64,000 nt of DNA from the NCBI GenBank assembly GCA_019750135.1, contig JAIEOV010000008.1, forward strand, positions 62,001-126,000, in the 5' to 3' direction. Positions 54,812 through 62,843 of this stretch are shown here, piece by piece (position 1 is the first letter of the stretch; each line of letters begins with the position of its first letter). This stretch comes from Reyranella sp. GTDB taxonomy: Bacteria > Pseudomonadota > Alphaproteobacteria > Reyranellales > Reyranellaceae. Below the pieces are notes generated by a model. The model saw only the letters and a list, made by a program, of their open reading frames with translations. It searched no databases and was not told where the DNA came from. The translations under genes were made by a program, and so were the position numbers.

Positions 54812-55480
54812 ATGCTCAAAGTCATGATCGCCCCCGTCACCCCGTTCCAGCAGAACTGCTCCATCATCTGGTGTGACGAGACCATGGAAGGCACCGCTGT
54901 CGATCCGGGCGGCGACTTCGACATGCTGAAGGACGCCATCGCCCAGCAGGGCATCACGGTGACCAAGGTGCTGCTGACGCACGGCCACGTCGACCATGCC
55001 TCGGCCGCCGGCACCATGGCCGAGCATTACGGCGTGAAGATCGAGGGGCCGCACGAGGACGACCTGTTCCTGATCGAGGGCCTGCCCGACTCCGGCCGCA
55101 AGTACAACTTCCCGGCCTACAAGCCGTTCGTGCCCGACCGCTGGCTGACCAACGGCGAGACCGTGAGCCTGGGCAACCTCACCTTCGACGTGGTGCACTG
55201 CCCCGGCCATACGCCGGGGCACGTCGTGTTCGTGCACAAGCCCGCCAAGGTGGCGTTCGTCGGCGACGTGCTGTTCCGGGGCTCGATCGGCCGCACGGAT
55301 TTTCCGCGCGGCAATCACGAGCAGTTGCTCGGCTCGATCCGCAAGCGGCTGTGGCCGCTCGGCGACGACATCACCTTCGTGCCCGGCCATGGCCAGACCT
55401 CGACCTTCGGCTGGGAGCGCAAGACCAATCCCTTCGTCGCCGACCTGCTGTTCGACGACGAAGATGACGCACCGGCCTGA
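54812..55480 (+). CDS. MBL-fold hydrolase, glyoxalase II-like (YcbL type)
   Basis: The 222-residue protein has metal motif LLTHGHVDHASAAG, then VVHCPGHTPGHVVFV, FVGDVLFRGSIGRTDFP and FVPGHGQTSTFGWE, the pattern of small glyoxalase II-like hydrolases. A thioester or persulfide substrate is likely. The start ATG at 54812 leaves 77 bp to the divergent carboxypeptidase start. Gene context gives no pathway. Confidence 0.9.
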   Translation: MLKVMIAPVTPFQQNCSIIWCDETMEGTAVDPGGDFDMLKDAIAQQGITVTKVLLTHGHVDHASAAGTMAEHYGVKIEGPHEDDLFLIEGLPDSGRKYNFPAYKPFVPDRWLTNGETVSLGNLTFDVVHCPGHTPGHVVFVHKPAKVAFVGDVLFRGSIGRTDFPRGNHEQLLGSIRKRLWPLGDDITFVPGHGQTSTFGWERKTNPFVADLLFDDEDDAPA

Positions 55481-55530
55481 TCGAGACGCCGTGGTAGGTT
55501 TTCCGCCGTCCAGCTCGATGGGACGGTCGC

Positions 55531-56307
55531 ATGGAACAGCGCTTTGCGTTCAACGAGATAGCGGGTGTCTATACGACCTCGCGTCCCGGCTATCCCGATG
55601 CGCTTGTCGACGACGTCATTTCCTATGCCAGCCTGAAGCCGGGCAATGCCATTCTCGAAGTCGGTTGCGGCACCGGCCAGGCGACCAAGAGCTTCGCCGC
55701 ACGAGGCTTTCCAATCCTGGCCATCGACCCCGGACCGGAGATGGTGCGCGAGGCAGGAACGGCCCTGGCGCAATTCGGCAATGTCACGCTCGTTCGGTCC
55801 ACGTTCGAAGCCTTGCCGGCGGAACCGGCATCCTTTCAGCTGATCGTTGCGGCACAGTCGTGGCACTGGGTTGCGCCGGAGGTGCGGTTTGCCAAAGCCG
55901 CCGAGACGCTGTCGCCGCGCGGGGCGCTGGCGGTGTTCGGCCATGTTCCGGTGGGCATGGCCGCACCGTTGCTCGGCCAGTTCAAGCAACTCTACCGGCA
56001 GCACATAGATTACGACGGGCCGCCGCCGGAAGCTTGGTACTTGCCCAGCGGCCCCTTCAAGGGGTGGTTCGACGACTCAGGCGTGTTTGGACCCGTCGAA
56101 CACAGGGCCTATCCGTGGAAGTGGCAGCACACGACGTCAAGCTATACGGACTTCCTGCGCTCGCGCTCGGATCATCGGATGATCGAGCCGGCGAAACTCG
56201 AAGCCCTGCTCGGCGATATCGCTGACGCGATCGACGGTCAGGGCGGGCAGTTCGAGATCGACTACGAAACCCATCTCTACGTCGCTCGCCGCACCGACAG
56301 CGACTGA
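55531..56307 (+). CDS. class I SAM-dependent methyltransferase
   Basis: The 258-residue protein has SAM-binding motif I ILEVGCGTGQATKSFAARGF, acidic motif II ILAIDPGPEMVREAG and motif IV LIVAAQSWHWVAPE. A typical opening RFAFNEIAGVYTTSRPGYP is shared with ubiquinone/menaquinone-type and small-molecule methyltransferases. The acceptor is unknown. Its 3' end overlaps the convergent HxlR gene by 31 bp. Confidence 0.9.
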   Translation: MEQRFAFNEIAGVYTTSRPGYPDALVDDVISYASLKPGNAILEVGCGTGQATKSFAARGFPILAIDPGPEMVREAGTALAQFGNVTLVRSTFEALPAEPASFQLIVAAQSWHWVAPEVRFAKAAETLSPRGALAVFGHVPVGMAAPLLGQFKQLYRQHIDYDGPPPEAWYLPSGPFKGWFDDSGVFGPVEHRAYPWKWQHTTSSYTDFLRSRSDHRMIEPAKLEALLGDIADAIDGQGGQFEIDYETHLYVARRTDSD

Positions 56308-56624
56308 AGCTCCGAGACCGATCTCGTCACCCACCAGTCGCCCAGCGCATCGACCAGGGGAACGAGCGTGCGGCCCGACGGCGTAAGCGTGTAGTCGACG
56401 TGGCGCGGATAGCCTGGATGGTCGGTGCGACTCACGATGCCGGCCTTCTCCAGCTTGCGCAGTTCCAACGCCAGCATCCGGTGGGAGACCGTCGGATTGT
56501 CGCGCCGCAGGTCGCTGAAACGCTTGGTGCCGTCCTTGAGATAGTACAGCAGCAGCGTGGGCCAGCGTCCGCTCAGCACCTGCATGACCTGCTCGATCGG
56601 ACAGCGGGAGACGACGTCCTTCAT
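56277..56624 (-). CDS. HxlR family transcriptional regulator
   Basis: The 115 residues fit the HxlR winged-helix family: CPIEQVMQVLSGRWPTLLLYYL, LRRDNPTVSHRMLALELRKLE and a wing with VDYTLTPSGRTLVPLVDALG. C9 near the N-terminus is at the place of the redox- or aldehyde-sensing cysteine of HxlR proteins. It is divergent from a GST gene 101 bp away, so it likely controls that gene. No clear operator stands out. Confidence 0.9.
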   Translation of the reverse strand: MKDVVSRCPIEQVMQVLSGRWPTLLLYYLKDGTKRFSDLRRDNPTVSHRMLALELRKLEKAGIVSRTDHPGYPRHVDYTLTPSGRTLVPLVDALGDWWVTRSVSELQSLSVRRAT

Positions 56625-56725
56625 TGCCTGCGCTCGTTCTGGTTACAGAAATGTGCGTACTTCACTTGGGTGGCGAGATGCCTAGGTTCCAGGACATTCA
56701 CGTCACCCACCTCAGGATTACGTCA

Positions 56726-57430
56726 ATGGAACCGATCCTTCTCTACGGCTTTCCGCTCGGCACATCGATGGGCCTCGTCGCCACGCTGGAATGGCTGGGC
56801 CAACCCTATCGCCTCTGCCGCGTCGACATGCTGGGCGAGATGCGCAAGCCCTCCTATGCCGGCGTGAACGCGCGTCACGAGACGCCTGTGCTGATCACGG
56901 AGGACGGTCGCGCGCTCAGCGAGACCATGGCGATCGCGGCTCACCTCGAGGCGCGCGATACCGAGCGGCGCGTCAGCTTCGAACCGGGCTCGCCGCAAGC
57001 GGACCGGATGCATCAGCTGATGGCCTTCCTCAACACCGGCTTCACCGCCGCTTTCGCGCCGCTGTGGGTGGCGATGGAGCTGGCGTCGCCCGACCCGGCC
57101 TATCAGGCGGCGCTGCGCCGCTTCGGCCGCGACGCCGTCATCAAGCGCCACGACCAGCTCGAGGCCATGCTCGACGGCAGCCCATGGCTTGCCGGCGAAC
57201 GACGGACGATGGCTGACGGCCTGCTGGCCGGCGTGGCGCGCTGGCTCGAATTCCACGAGGTCGCCGACATCGCGCGCTGGCCGAAGCTGCAGGCGCTTCG
57301 CCGGCGCGTCGCGGCGGATCCGGCCGTCGCCTATGCCACCGCATTGGAGAACGGCGAGAGCCTGAAGGGTTCGAGCAACTGCCTCGGTCAGCTGCCGCTT
57401 GCCGACGTGGTCAGCCGCTTCGGCCGCTAG
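56726..57430 (+). CDS. glutathione S-transferase family protein
   Basis: The 234-residue protein has N-terminal thioredoxin-like part MEPILLYGFPLGTSMGLVAT, glutathione contact segment RHETPVLITEDGRALSETMAI and helical C-terminus with LAGERRTMADGLLAGVARWL. The ATG at 56726 opens the first beta strand; longer in-frame starts look non-coding. It is probably controlled by the divergent HxlR regulator, suggesting detoxification of an electrophile. Confidence 0.85.
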   Translation: MEPILLYGFPLGTSMGLVATLEWLGQPYRLCRVDMLGEMRKPSYAGVNARHETPVLITEDGRALSETMAIAAHLEARDTERRVSFEPGSPQADRMHQLMAFLNTGFTAAFAPLWVAMELASPDPAYQAALRRFGRDAVIKRHDQLEAMLDGSPWLAGERRTMADGLLAGVARWLEFHEVADIARWPKLQALRRRVAADPAVAYATALENGESLKGSSNCLGQLPLADVVSRFGR

Positions 57431-57625
57431 TCCGCGGCACCGCTGACGACCAGCGCCAACGCATGCACTGCCATCAGAGCAGCGACCCTGGCCGCATTAT
57501 TGCTGTCTCACCCAAGGGGTGCAGTCCACAAGTTGGCGGGAACTGGCAGCCTCCTCGATTGGATGCGGACGCGCCTGTCGGTCGTCGACCACAGACGCGC
57601 CGCGCGACGGACATTGGACACATAG

Positions 57626-57702
57626 TATAACGGCAGTATGATCCAGTCAACAACTTAAGTCAGCGGCAGCCAAACTCGTTTTCGCGTCTTTCTGGGCGCC
57701 GT
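57626..57702 (-). repeat. 77-bp repeat with promoter-like hexamers, copy 2
   Basis: This is a gap-free match to 15801-15877. The minus strand has TTGACT and TATACT 15 bases apart, as in copy 1, while the spacer sequence differs. It lies in the 287-bp gap between the GST gene and the hypothetical gene next to trpA, at one edge of the segment that separates trpA from accD. No gene is recognised downstream on the minus strand. Confidence 0.5.
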
Positions 57703-57717
57703 GCTTTCAAGCCCGAG

Positions 57718-58098
57718 CTAGGGCAGCAGCCCCAGTGACAACTGCAGGTCGTGCCGGCCGGCCGCCAGCGCCGGCGGCATGTCAGCGGAGGCGTGCGACT
57801 GGTCGTAGTGCTGCCGGACGTAGTCGAGGCCGTGTCGCAGCATGTCCTTGTTGAAACGCGGCGGCTTGGACGCCAAGGCCGCGAGCGCACCGGGCGAGCG
57901 CTCGTGGACGGGCCGCGAGAACGCGGCGAGCTCGACTTCGGCAACGAGGAACATGCCGCACGCCATCGCGCCCAGGGCATAGGAGAGGCATTCCTCTTCC
58001 CAACGGTCGGGCTCGCGATGTTCGGCGTCGAGATGATCGAGGGCAGCGATGAAGTTGTCGTAAAGGCGGTTCTTGCGCTCGACGTCCATCGGCTGCAT
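57718..58098 (-). CDS. hypothetical protein, 126 residues
   Basis: This is a small soluble, helical protein of unknown function. The central part is LSYALGAMACGMFLVAEVEL, followed by a short segment RSPGALAALASKPPRFNKDM. It has no signal peptide or metal motif. The start may be 58098 or the ATG three codons later. It lies downstream of trpA on the same strand after 95 bp, but its content gives no link to tryptophan synthesis. Confidence 0.6.
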   Translation of the reverse strand: MQPMDVERKNRLYDNFIAALDHLDAEHREPDRWEEECLSYALGAMACGMFLVAEVELAAFSRPVHERSPGALAALASKPPRFNKDMLRHGLDYVRQHYDQSHASADMPPALAAGRHDLQLSLGLLP

Positions 58099-58193
58099 AC
58101 GCTCCTCCTCGCTTTCAAGGGGCGCATATGGGCGCGAGATCGTGACCCGGCAATGACGATCGGATCACATTCCTAGATTGGTCACAGCGGGGG

Positions 58194-59027
58194 TTACGCC
58201 TTGCTGACGCTGCGCACGCCGCCTGCAAGTGCCTGGACGTCGGCCAGCACACCGGCCGTGAGGCCGGGCGTGGGCTTGCCATCGGCATCGAGCCCTGCCT
58301 TCACGCGATCGACGATGGCGGTGCCGACGACGGCAGCATCGGCATGGCGCGCCACGGCTGCCGCCTGCTCCGGTGTCCTGATGCCGAAGCCGACGCCGAC
58401 CGGCAGCTTGGTGTGGCGCTTGATGCGCGCGACGTGGGTGGCGACCGTCTCCTCGGTCGCCGACTTGGTGCCGGTGATGCCGAGCACCGAGACGAAGTAG
58501 ACGAAGCCCGCCGAGTACTTCAGCACGGCCGGCAGGCGCTTGTCGTCGGTCGTGGGCGCGGTCAGCAGCACCGTGTCGAGGCCGTTCGCCTCGGCGTGCG
58601 GCTTCAGCTCGTCGGCCTCTTCCGGCGGCAGATCGACCAGGATGAAGCCATCGACGCCCGCCGCCGCGGCTTCCTTGCAGAAGCGCTCGGCGCCGCGCTG
58701 GTAGACGAGGTTGTAGTAGCCCATCAGCAGGATCGGCGTGTCGTTGTCGCCGGTCTCCTTACGGAAGCGGCGCACCATGTCGAAGGTGCCGTCGACCGTC
58801 ATGCCGGCCTTGAGTGCGCGCTGGCCCGCGACCTGGATCGAAGGACCGTCGGCCATCGGATCGGTGAACGGCATGCCGAGCTCGATCAGGTCGGCGCCGG
58901 CCGCCGGCAGGCCCTTGAGGATGTCGTAGCTCACTTCGGCATTGGGATCGCCGGCGGAGATGTAGATCACGAGCCCGGCGCGCTTGTCGGCCTTGAGCTT
59001 CTCGAAACGCTTGGTGATGCGGCTCAT
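58194..59027 (-). CDS. trpA: tryptophan synthase alpha chain
   Basis: The 277-residue TIM barrel shows LVIYISAGDPNAEVSYDILK, the catalytic Glu in DLIELGMPFTDPMADGPSIQ, and the phosphate-binding VGFGIRTPEQAAAVA. It releases indole from indole-3-glycerol phosphate for TrpB. It lies 17 bp after trpB on the same transcript. The expected next gene accD is displaced about 4.7 kb away. Confidence 0.96.
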   Translation of the reverse strand: MSRITKRFEKLKADKRAGLVIYISAGDPNAEVSYDILKGLPAAGADLIELGMPFTDPMADGPSIQVAGQRALKAGMTVDGTFDMVRRFRKETGDNDTPILLMGYYNLVYQRGAERFCKEAAAAGVDGFILVDLPPEEADELKPHAEANGLDTVLLTAPTTDDKRLPAVLKYSAGFVYFVSVLGITGTKSATEETVATHVARIKRHTKLPVGVGFGIRTPEQAAAVARHADAAVVGTAIVDRVKAGLDADGKPTPGLTAGVLADVQALAGGVRSVSKA

Positions 59028-59044
59028 ATCAGACCTTCATCCCC

Positions 59045-60259
59045 TCAGATTGTCATACCGAGCCGTTCGGCGACGGCGAACACGTCCTTGTCGCCGCGGC
59101 CGCAGAGATTCATCACCAGCAGATTGTCCTTGGGCAGGGTCGGCGCGAGCTTGGTGACGTGGGCCAGCGCATGCGCGGGCTCGAGCGCCGGGATGATGCC
59201 CTCGAGCCTGCACAGCAGCTGGAAGGCCGTCAGCGCCTCGCTGTCGGTCGCCGAGACGTATTCGACGCGGCCCTGCTCCTTCAGCCACGAATGCTCGGGG
59301 CCGATACCGGGATAGTCGAGGCCAGCCGAGATCGAATGCGCCTCGGTGATCTGGCCTTCCTTGTCCTGCAGGAGATAGGTGCGATTGCCGTGCAGCACGC
59401 CGGGCCGGCCGCCGGTCAGCGATGCGGCATGCTCGCCGGTCTCGACACCCTTGCCGCCGGCCTCGACGCCGACGATGCGCACGCCCTTGTCGTCGAGGAA
59501 GGGATGGAACAGGCCCATGGCGTTGGAGCCGCCGCCGATGCAGGCGACCAGCGTGTCGGGCAGCCGGCCTTCCATCTCCATGATCTGGGTGCGCACCTCG
59601 TTGCCGATCACGCACTGGAAGTCGCGCACCATCGCCGGATAGGGGTGCGGGCCCGCCACCGTGCCGATGCAGTAGAAGGTCGTCTCGCAGGTCGCCACCC
59701 AGTCGCGCAGCGCCTCGTTCATGGCGTCCTTCAAGGTCGAGGAGCCGGACGTCACCGGCCGCACTTCAGCGCCCAGCATCTTCATGCGGAACACGTTGGG
59801 TGCCTGGCGCTCGACGTCGACCGAACCCATGAAAACGACGCAGGGAATGTCGAACAGGGCGCAGGCCGTCGCCGTGGCGACGCCATGCTGGCCCGCGCCG
59901 GTCTCGGCGATGACGCGCGTCTTGCCCATGCGCTTGGCCAGAAGCACCTGGCCCAGCACGTTGTTGATCTTGTGGCTGCCGGTGTGGTTCAGCTCATCGC
60001 GCTTGAAGTAGATCTTGGCGCCGCCGAGATGCTTGGTCAGGCGTTCCGCGTAGTAGAGCGGGCTCGGCCGGCCGGCGTACTGGGCCAAGAGATAATTCAG
60101 CTCACCCTGGAACTGCGGATCGGCCTTGGCCTCGTTGTAGGCCTTCTCCAGCTCGAGGATCAGCGGCATCAACGTCTCGGCGACGTAGCGGCCGCCGAAA
60201 AGGCCGAAATGCCCGCGCTCGTCGGGGCCGGTGCGGAAACTGTTGGGTGAGGTTGGCAT
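59045..60259 (-). CDS. trpB: tryptophan synthase beta chain
   Basis: The 404-residue PLP enzyme has Lys in [16 protein letters not shown] as the Schiff base, and [19 protein letters not shown], plus the phosphate loop [15 protein letters not shown]. It condenses indole with serine. It lies 57 bp after the RidA-family gene, which interrupts the usual trpF-trpB order. Confidence 0.97.
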   Translation of the reverse strand: MPTSPNSFRTGPDERGHFGLFGGRYVAETLMPLILELEKAYNEAKADPQFQGELNYLLAQYAGRPSPLYYAERLTKHLGGAKIYFKRDELNHTGSHKINNVLGQVLLAKRMGKTRVIAETGAGQHGVATATACALFDIPCVVFMGSVDVERQAPNVFRMKMLGAEVRPVTSGSSTLKDAMNEALRDWVATCETTFYCIGTVAGPHPYPAMVRDFQCVIGNEVRTQIMEMEGRLPDTLVACIGGGSNAMGLFHPFLDDKGVRIVGVEAGGKGVETGEHAASLTGGRPGVLHGNRTYLLQDKEGQITEAHSISAGLDYPGIGPEHSWLKEQGRVEYVSATDSEALTAFQLLCRLEGIIPALEPAHALAHVTKLAPTLPKDNLLVMNLCGRGDKDVFAVAERLGMTI

Positions 60260-60316
60260 CGCTGTTCCTGTCGGGACGCCGGACTTAGCAGCCCCGACAG
60301 GGGTCGGTCAAAAGCC

Positions 60317-60892
60317 CTACCTGCGCTTGCTCTTGGCCGATTTCCCCTTGGCCTTGGCCTTCGGCGCAGCCTTGGCCTTCGGCGCGGCCTTGGCGCGGGC
60401 AGTGGGCTTGGCGGCAGCGCGACCGGCCGGCGCATCCTCGACCTCGACGATCACCTCGATCTCGACCGGGATTCCGCGCGGCAGCGAGCCCATGCCGACG
60501 GCCGAACGCGCGTGCCGGCCGCGGTCGCCGAACACCGAGACGAAGAGATCGGAGCAGCCGTTGATCACCTCGGGCTGCTCGCCGAATTCCGGTGTGGCGT
60601 TGACCATGCCCAGAAGCTTGACGATGCGCTTGACCCGGTCGAGGTCGCCCAGTTCGGCCTTCATCACGGCGATCAGGCTCAAGCCGGTCTGGCGGGCATA
60701 CTCGTAGCCCTGCTCCTTGGTGAAGTCGCGACCAACCTTGCCGACGGGCAGCGGATGGCCGGGCAGGCCCGGGCCCTTGCCGGCGAGATAGAGCAGGTTG
60801 CCGGTACGCACGGCGTTCACGTAGTTGGCCATCGGCGAGGTGGGCTTGGTGAGCTCGATGCCGAGCTCCTTCAGCCGCTGTTCGGTCTTCAT
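60317..60892 (-). CDS. RidA-family protein with Ala/Lys-rich C-terminal tail
   Basis: The 191-residue protein's first 145 residues match the RidA/YjgF family: YVNAVRTGNLLYLAGKGP, DRVKRIVKLLGMVNATPEF and GRHARSAVGMGSLPRGIPVEIEV, with the conserved Arg in the last segment. RidA deaminates reactive enamine/imine intermediates. The last 45 residues are a repetitive Ala/Lys/Pro tail (APKAKAAPKAKAKGKSAKS), absent in ordinary RidA and like tails that bind nucleic acids or polyphosphate. It sits between trpF and trpB in what seems a single transcript. Confidence 0.85.
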   Translation of the reverse strand: MKTEQRLKELGIELTKPTSPMANYVNAVRTGNLLYLAGKGPGLPGHPLPVGKVGRDFTKEQGYEYARQTGLSLIAVMKAELGDLDRVKRIVKLLGMVNATPEFGEQPEVINGCSDLFVSVFGDRGRHARSAVGMGSLPRGIPVEIEVIVEVEDAPAGRAAAKPTARAKAAPKAKAAPKAKAKGKSAKSKRR

Positions 60893-60903
60893 GCAGTTTC
60901 CTT

Positions 60904-61542
60904 TCAGAGCGCCTTCACGCGATCGAGGAAGGCGCGGATCAAGTCGACCGATTTCACACCGCGACTCGATTCGACGCCAGAGGAAACGTCGACGCCACGC
61001 GCGCCGGTCACGCGCACTGCTTCAGCGACATTGTCGGGCCTGAGTCCGCCGGCCAGCAGCCACGGCAGCGGCACCGTTCGGCCGGACAGGAAGGTCCAGT
61101 CGAAGGCGATCGCGTTGCCGCCGGGCAAGGTGCCCTCGGCGCCTTCGAACATCAGCCGGTCGGCGACCGCGGCGTAGGCCGCGATGCCGCGCTCGGCGTC
61201 GCCCGACTGGCCGACCTTGATCACCTTCATCACCGGCTTACCGGTACGCGCCTTGATCGCCGCGACCCGCTCGGGCGTTTCCGCGCCATGCAGCTGCAAC
61301 AGGTCGATGGCGCCGGTCGCCAGCCGCTCGTCGAGCAGGGCATCGTCGGGATCGACGAACAGGCCCGTCCGGATCACGCTCTTCGGCACGCGCGCGCCCA
61401 GCGCCTTCAGCACGTCGTTGGAGGCGACATGGCGCGGCGAGCGCGGATAGGTGACGAAGCCCACGAAACGCGCACCGGCCGCGACCGCGGTATCGACCGT
61501 CTCCGGGGTCGACAGTCCGCAGATCTTGGCCTCGATGGTCAT
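60904..61542 (-). CDS. trpF: phosphoribosylanthranilate isomerase
   Basis: The 212-residue barrel has catalytic Cys in MTIEAKICGLSTPETVDTAV, the acid residue in TGLFVDPDD, and LLQLHGAETPERVAAIK and LAGGLRPDNVAEAVRV. It carries out the third step of tryptophan synthesis. Its ATG overlaps the pyrF stop (ATGA), so pyrF and trpF are coupled as in many alphaproteobacteria. Confidence 0.95.
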   Translation of the reverse strand: MTIEAKICGLSTPETVDTAVAAGARFVGFVTYPRSPRHVASNDVLKALGARVPKSVIRTGLFVDPDDALLDERLATGAIDLLQLHGAETPERVAAIKARTGKPVMKVIKVGQSGDAERGIAAYAAVADRLMFEGAEGTLPGGNAIAFDWTFLSGRTVPLPWLLAGGLRPDNVAEAVRVTGARGVDVSSGVESSRGVKSVDLIRAFLDRVKAL

Positions 61543-62291
61543 AGGTCGTTGACGCCGGCTTCGCGGGCGATCGCTTCAGCAGCGGCCCGCGGATCGGCGG
61601 CCTGGTAGATCGGCCGACCCACCACCAGGTTGGTCGCGCCGAGATCGACCGCCTGGCGTGGCGTCATCGCCCGTTTCTGGTCGTTGGCGGCGCTGCCGAC
61701 GGGCCGGATGCCCGGCACCATGAGCACGAAATCGGGACCGCATTGCTTGCGCAGGGCGGCGATCTCATGCGGCGAGCAGATCACGCCGTCGAGGCCGCTG
61801 GCATGCGCCAGGGCGGCCAGCCGCAGCACCTGATCTGACGGATCGGCGTTGACGCCGGTGGCCTCGAGGTCCGAGCGATCGAGCGAAGTCAGCACCGTCA
61901 CGCCCAGGAGCCTGGGCCGCGGCACGTTGTGCTTGGCAGCCTGCGCGGCAGCTTCGTCGACCGCCGCCATCATCATTTCGCGGCCGCCGCCGGCGTGGAT
62001 GGTGATGAAGGTCGGCGCGAGCTCGACCACGGCACGGATGCCGCCGGCCACGGTGTTGGGAATGTCGTGCAGCTTGAGATCGAGGAAGAAGCCGACCCCC
62101 GTGGCGCGCACCGGTGTCGGAAAGGCATAGCGCACGCCCGGTGCACCATGCGCCAGGAAGAATTCCAGCCCCAGCTTGATGCCGCCGACGGCAGGCTTTG
62201 GCCCGCCGGCGATGGACTGGATCAGCTTGGTGGCTTGCGCGAGATCGATCGTGTCGACGCCGCAGTAGATGGGGTTGGCGCGGGTCCTCAT
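61539..62291 (-). CDS. pyrF: orotidine 5'-phosphate decarboxylase
   Basis: The 250-residue enzyme of the short class has catalytic segment GFFLDLKLHDIPNTVAGGI with the D-x-K-x-x-D pattern, substrate Lys in VGGIKLGLEFF, and VPGIRP and TNLVVGRPIYQAADP at the phosphate site. It makes UMP. ATG 62291 (MRTRANPIYC) is preferred over 62330, which would add 13 odd residues. It overlaps trpF. Confidence 0.95.
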   Translation of the reverse strand: MRTRANPIYCGVDTIDLAQATKLIQSIAGGPKPAVGGIKLGLEFFLAHGAPGVRYAFPTPVRATGVGFFLDLKLHDIPNTVAGGIRAVVELAPTFITIHAGGGREMMMAAVDEAAAQAAKHNVPRPRLLGVTVLTSLDRSDLEATGVNADPSDQVLRLAALAHASGLDGVICSPHEIAALRKQCGPDFVLMVPGIRPVGSAANDQKRAMTPRQAVDLGATNLVVGRPIYQAADPRAAAEAIAREAGVNDL

Positions 62292-62338
62292 GGCGGGGCG
62301 CAACCTAATGGCCGAGGTCCTGCCGGGCAAGCGCTCCG

Positions 62339-62614
62339 CTACTCAGCTGCGAACGACTTCGAATGGGTTCGCTGCCAGAGATCATCGACGTGGAAGTCGA
62401 TCAAACCGCTTGGGGTCTCCCAGGCGAGACTTTGACCTTCGGATTGGACGAACAACCGATGCAGGAAAACGGCAGGTTCCTGCAAATACGCTAGAGCCTC
62501 ACCCTTGGCGATATCTGCACGAAAATCGACGACGCTCTTCGAGCCGTCCGACCATTCGATCGCGACCGTGAAGTCCGATCGAGGCGTCGCTCGCGCAATT
62601 GAATGTCGAGCCAT
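62339..62614 (-). CDS. DUF2442-like protein
   Basis: The 91-residue protein contains DFTVAIEWSDGSKSVVDFRADIAKGEALAYLQEPAVFLHRLFV, the strand-rich pattern of DUF2442 proteins. It follows a DUF4160 gene by 12 bp, a pairing seen in many bacteria and sometimes proposed as a toxin-antitoxin or regulatory unit. No biochemical role is established. Confidence 0.75.
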   Translation of the reverse strand: MARHSIARATPRSDFTVAIEWSDGSKSVVDFRADIAKGEALAYLQEPAVFLHRLFVQSEGQSLAWETPSGLIDFHVDDLWQRTHSKSFAAE

Positions 62615-62626
62615 TAGTCCAGTCTC

Positions 62627-62839
62627 CTAGGGGACTTCCATCAACCCGTCTCCGTGGGCCAGTGTCCATTCGCGTAGCCGCCGACGATGGCGTGCAGAGA
62701 CACGGCCTTCCACCTCGACAACTTCTTCGATGCGAATTCGTGCATGAAAATCAGCACCTTGCGCATGAAAGTGGGCCGGGGCGTGATCGTCGAAGTACAG
62801 CAAGATCAAAATGCCGTCGACAACAGCGACTGTCGGCAT
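62627..62839 (-). CDS. DUF4160 family protein
   Basis: The 70-residue protein begins MPTVAVVDGILILLYFDDHA and continues with PAHFHAQGADFHARIRIEE, the family's HxHF motif that may bind metal or act in hydrolysis. GAGG precedes the ATG closely. It is paired with the DUF2442 gene downstream and starts 4 bp after the glpK stop, so it may be co-transcribed with glpK. Confidence 0.8.
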   Translation of the reverse strand: MPTVAVVDGILILLYFDDHAPAHFHAQGADFHARIRIEEVVEVEGRVSARHRRRLREWTLAHGDGLMEVP

Positions 62840-62843
62840 GACC

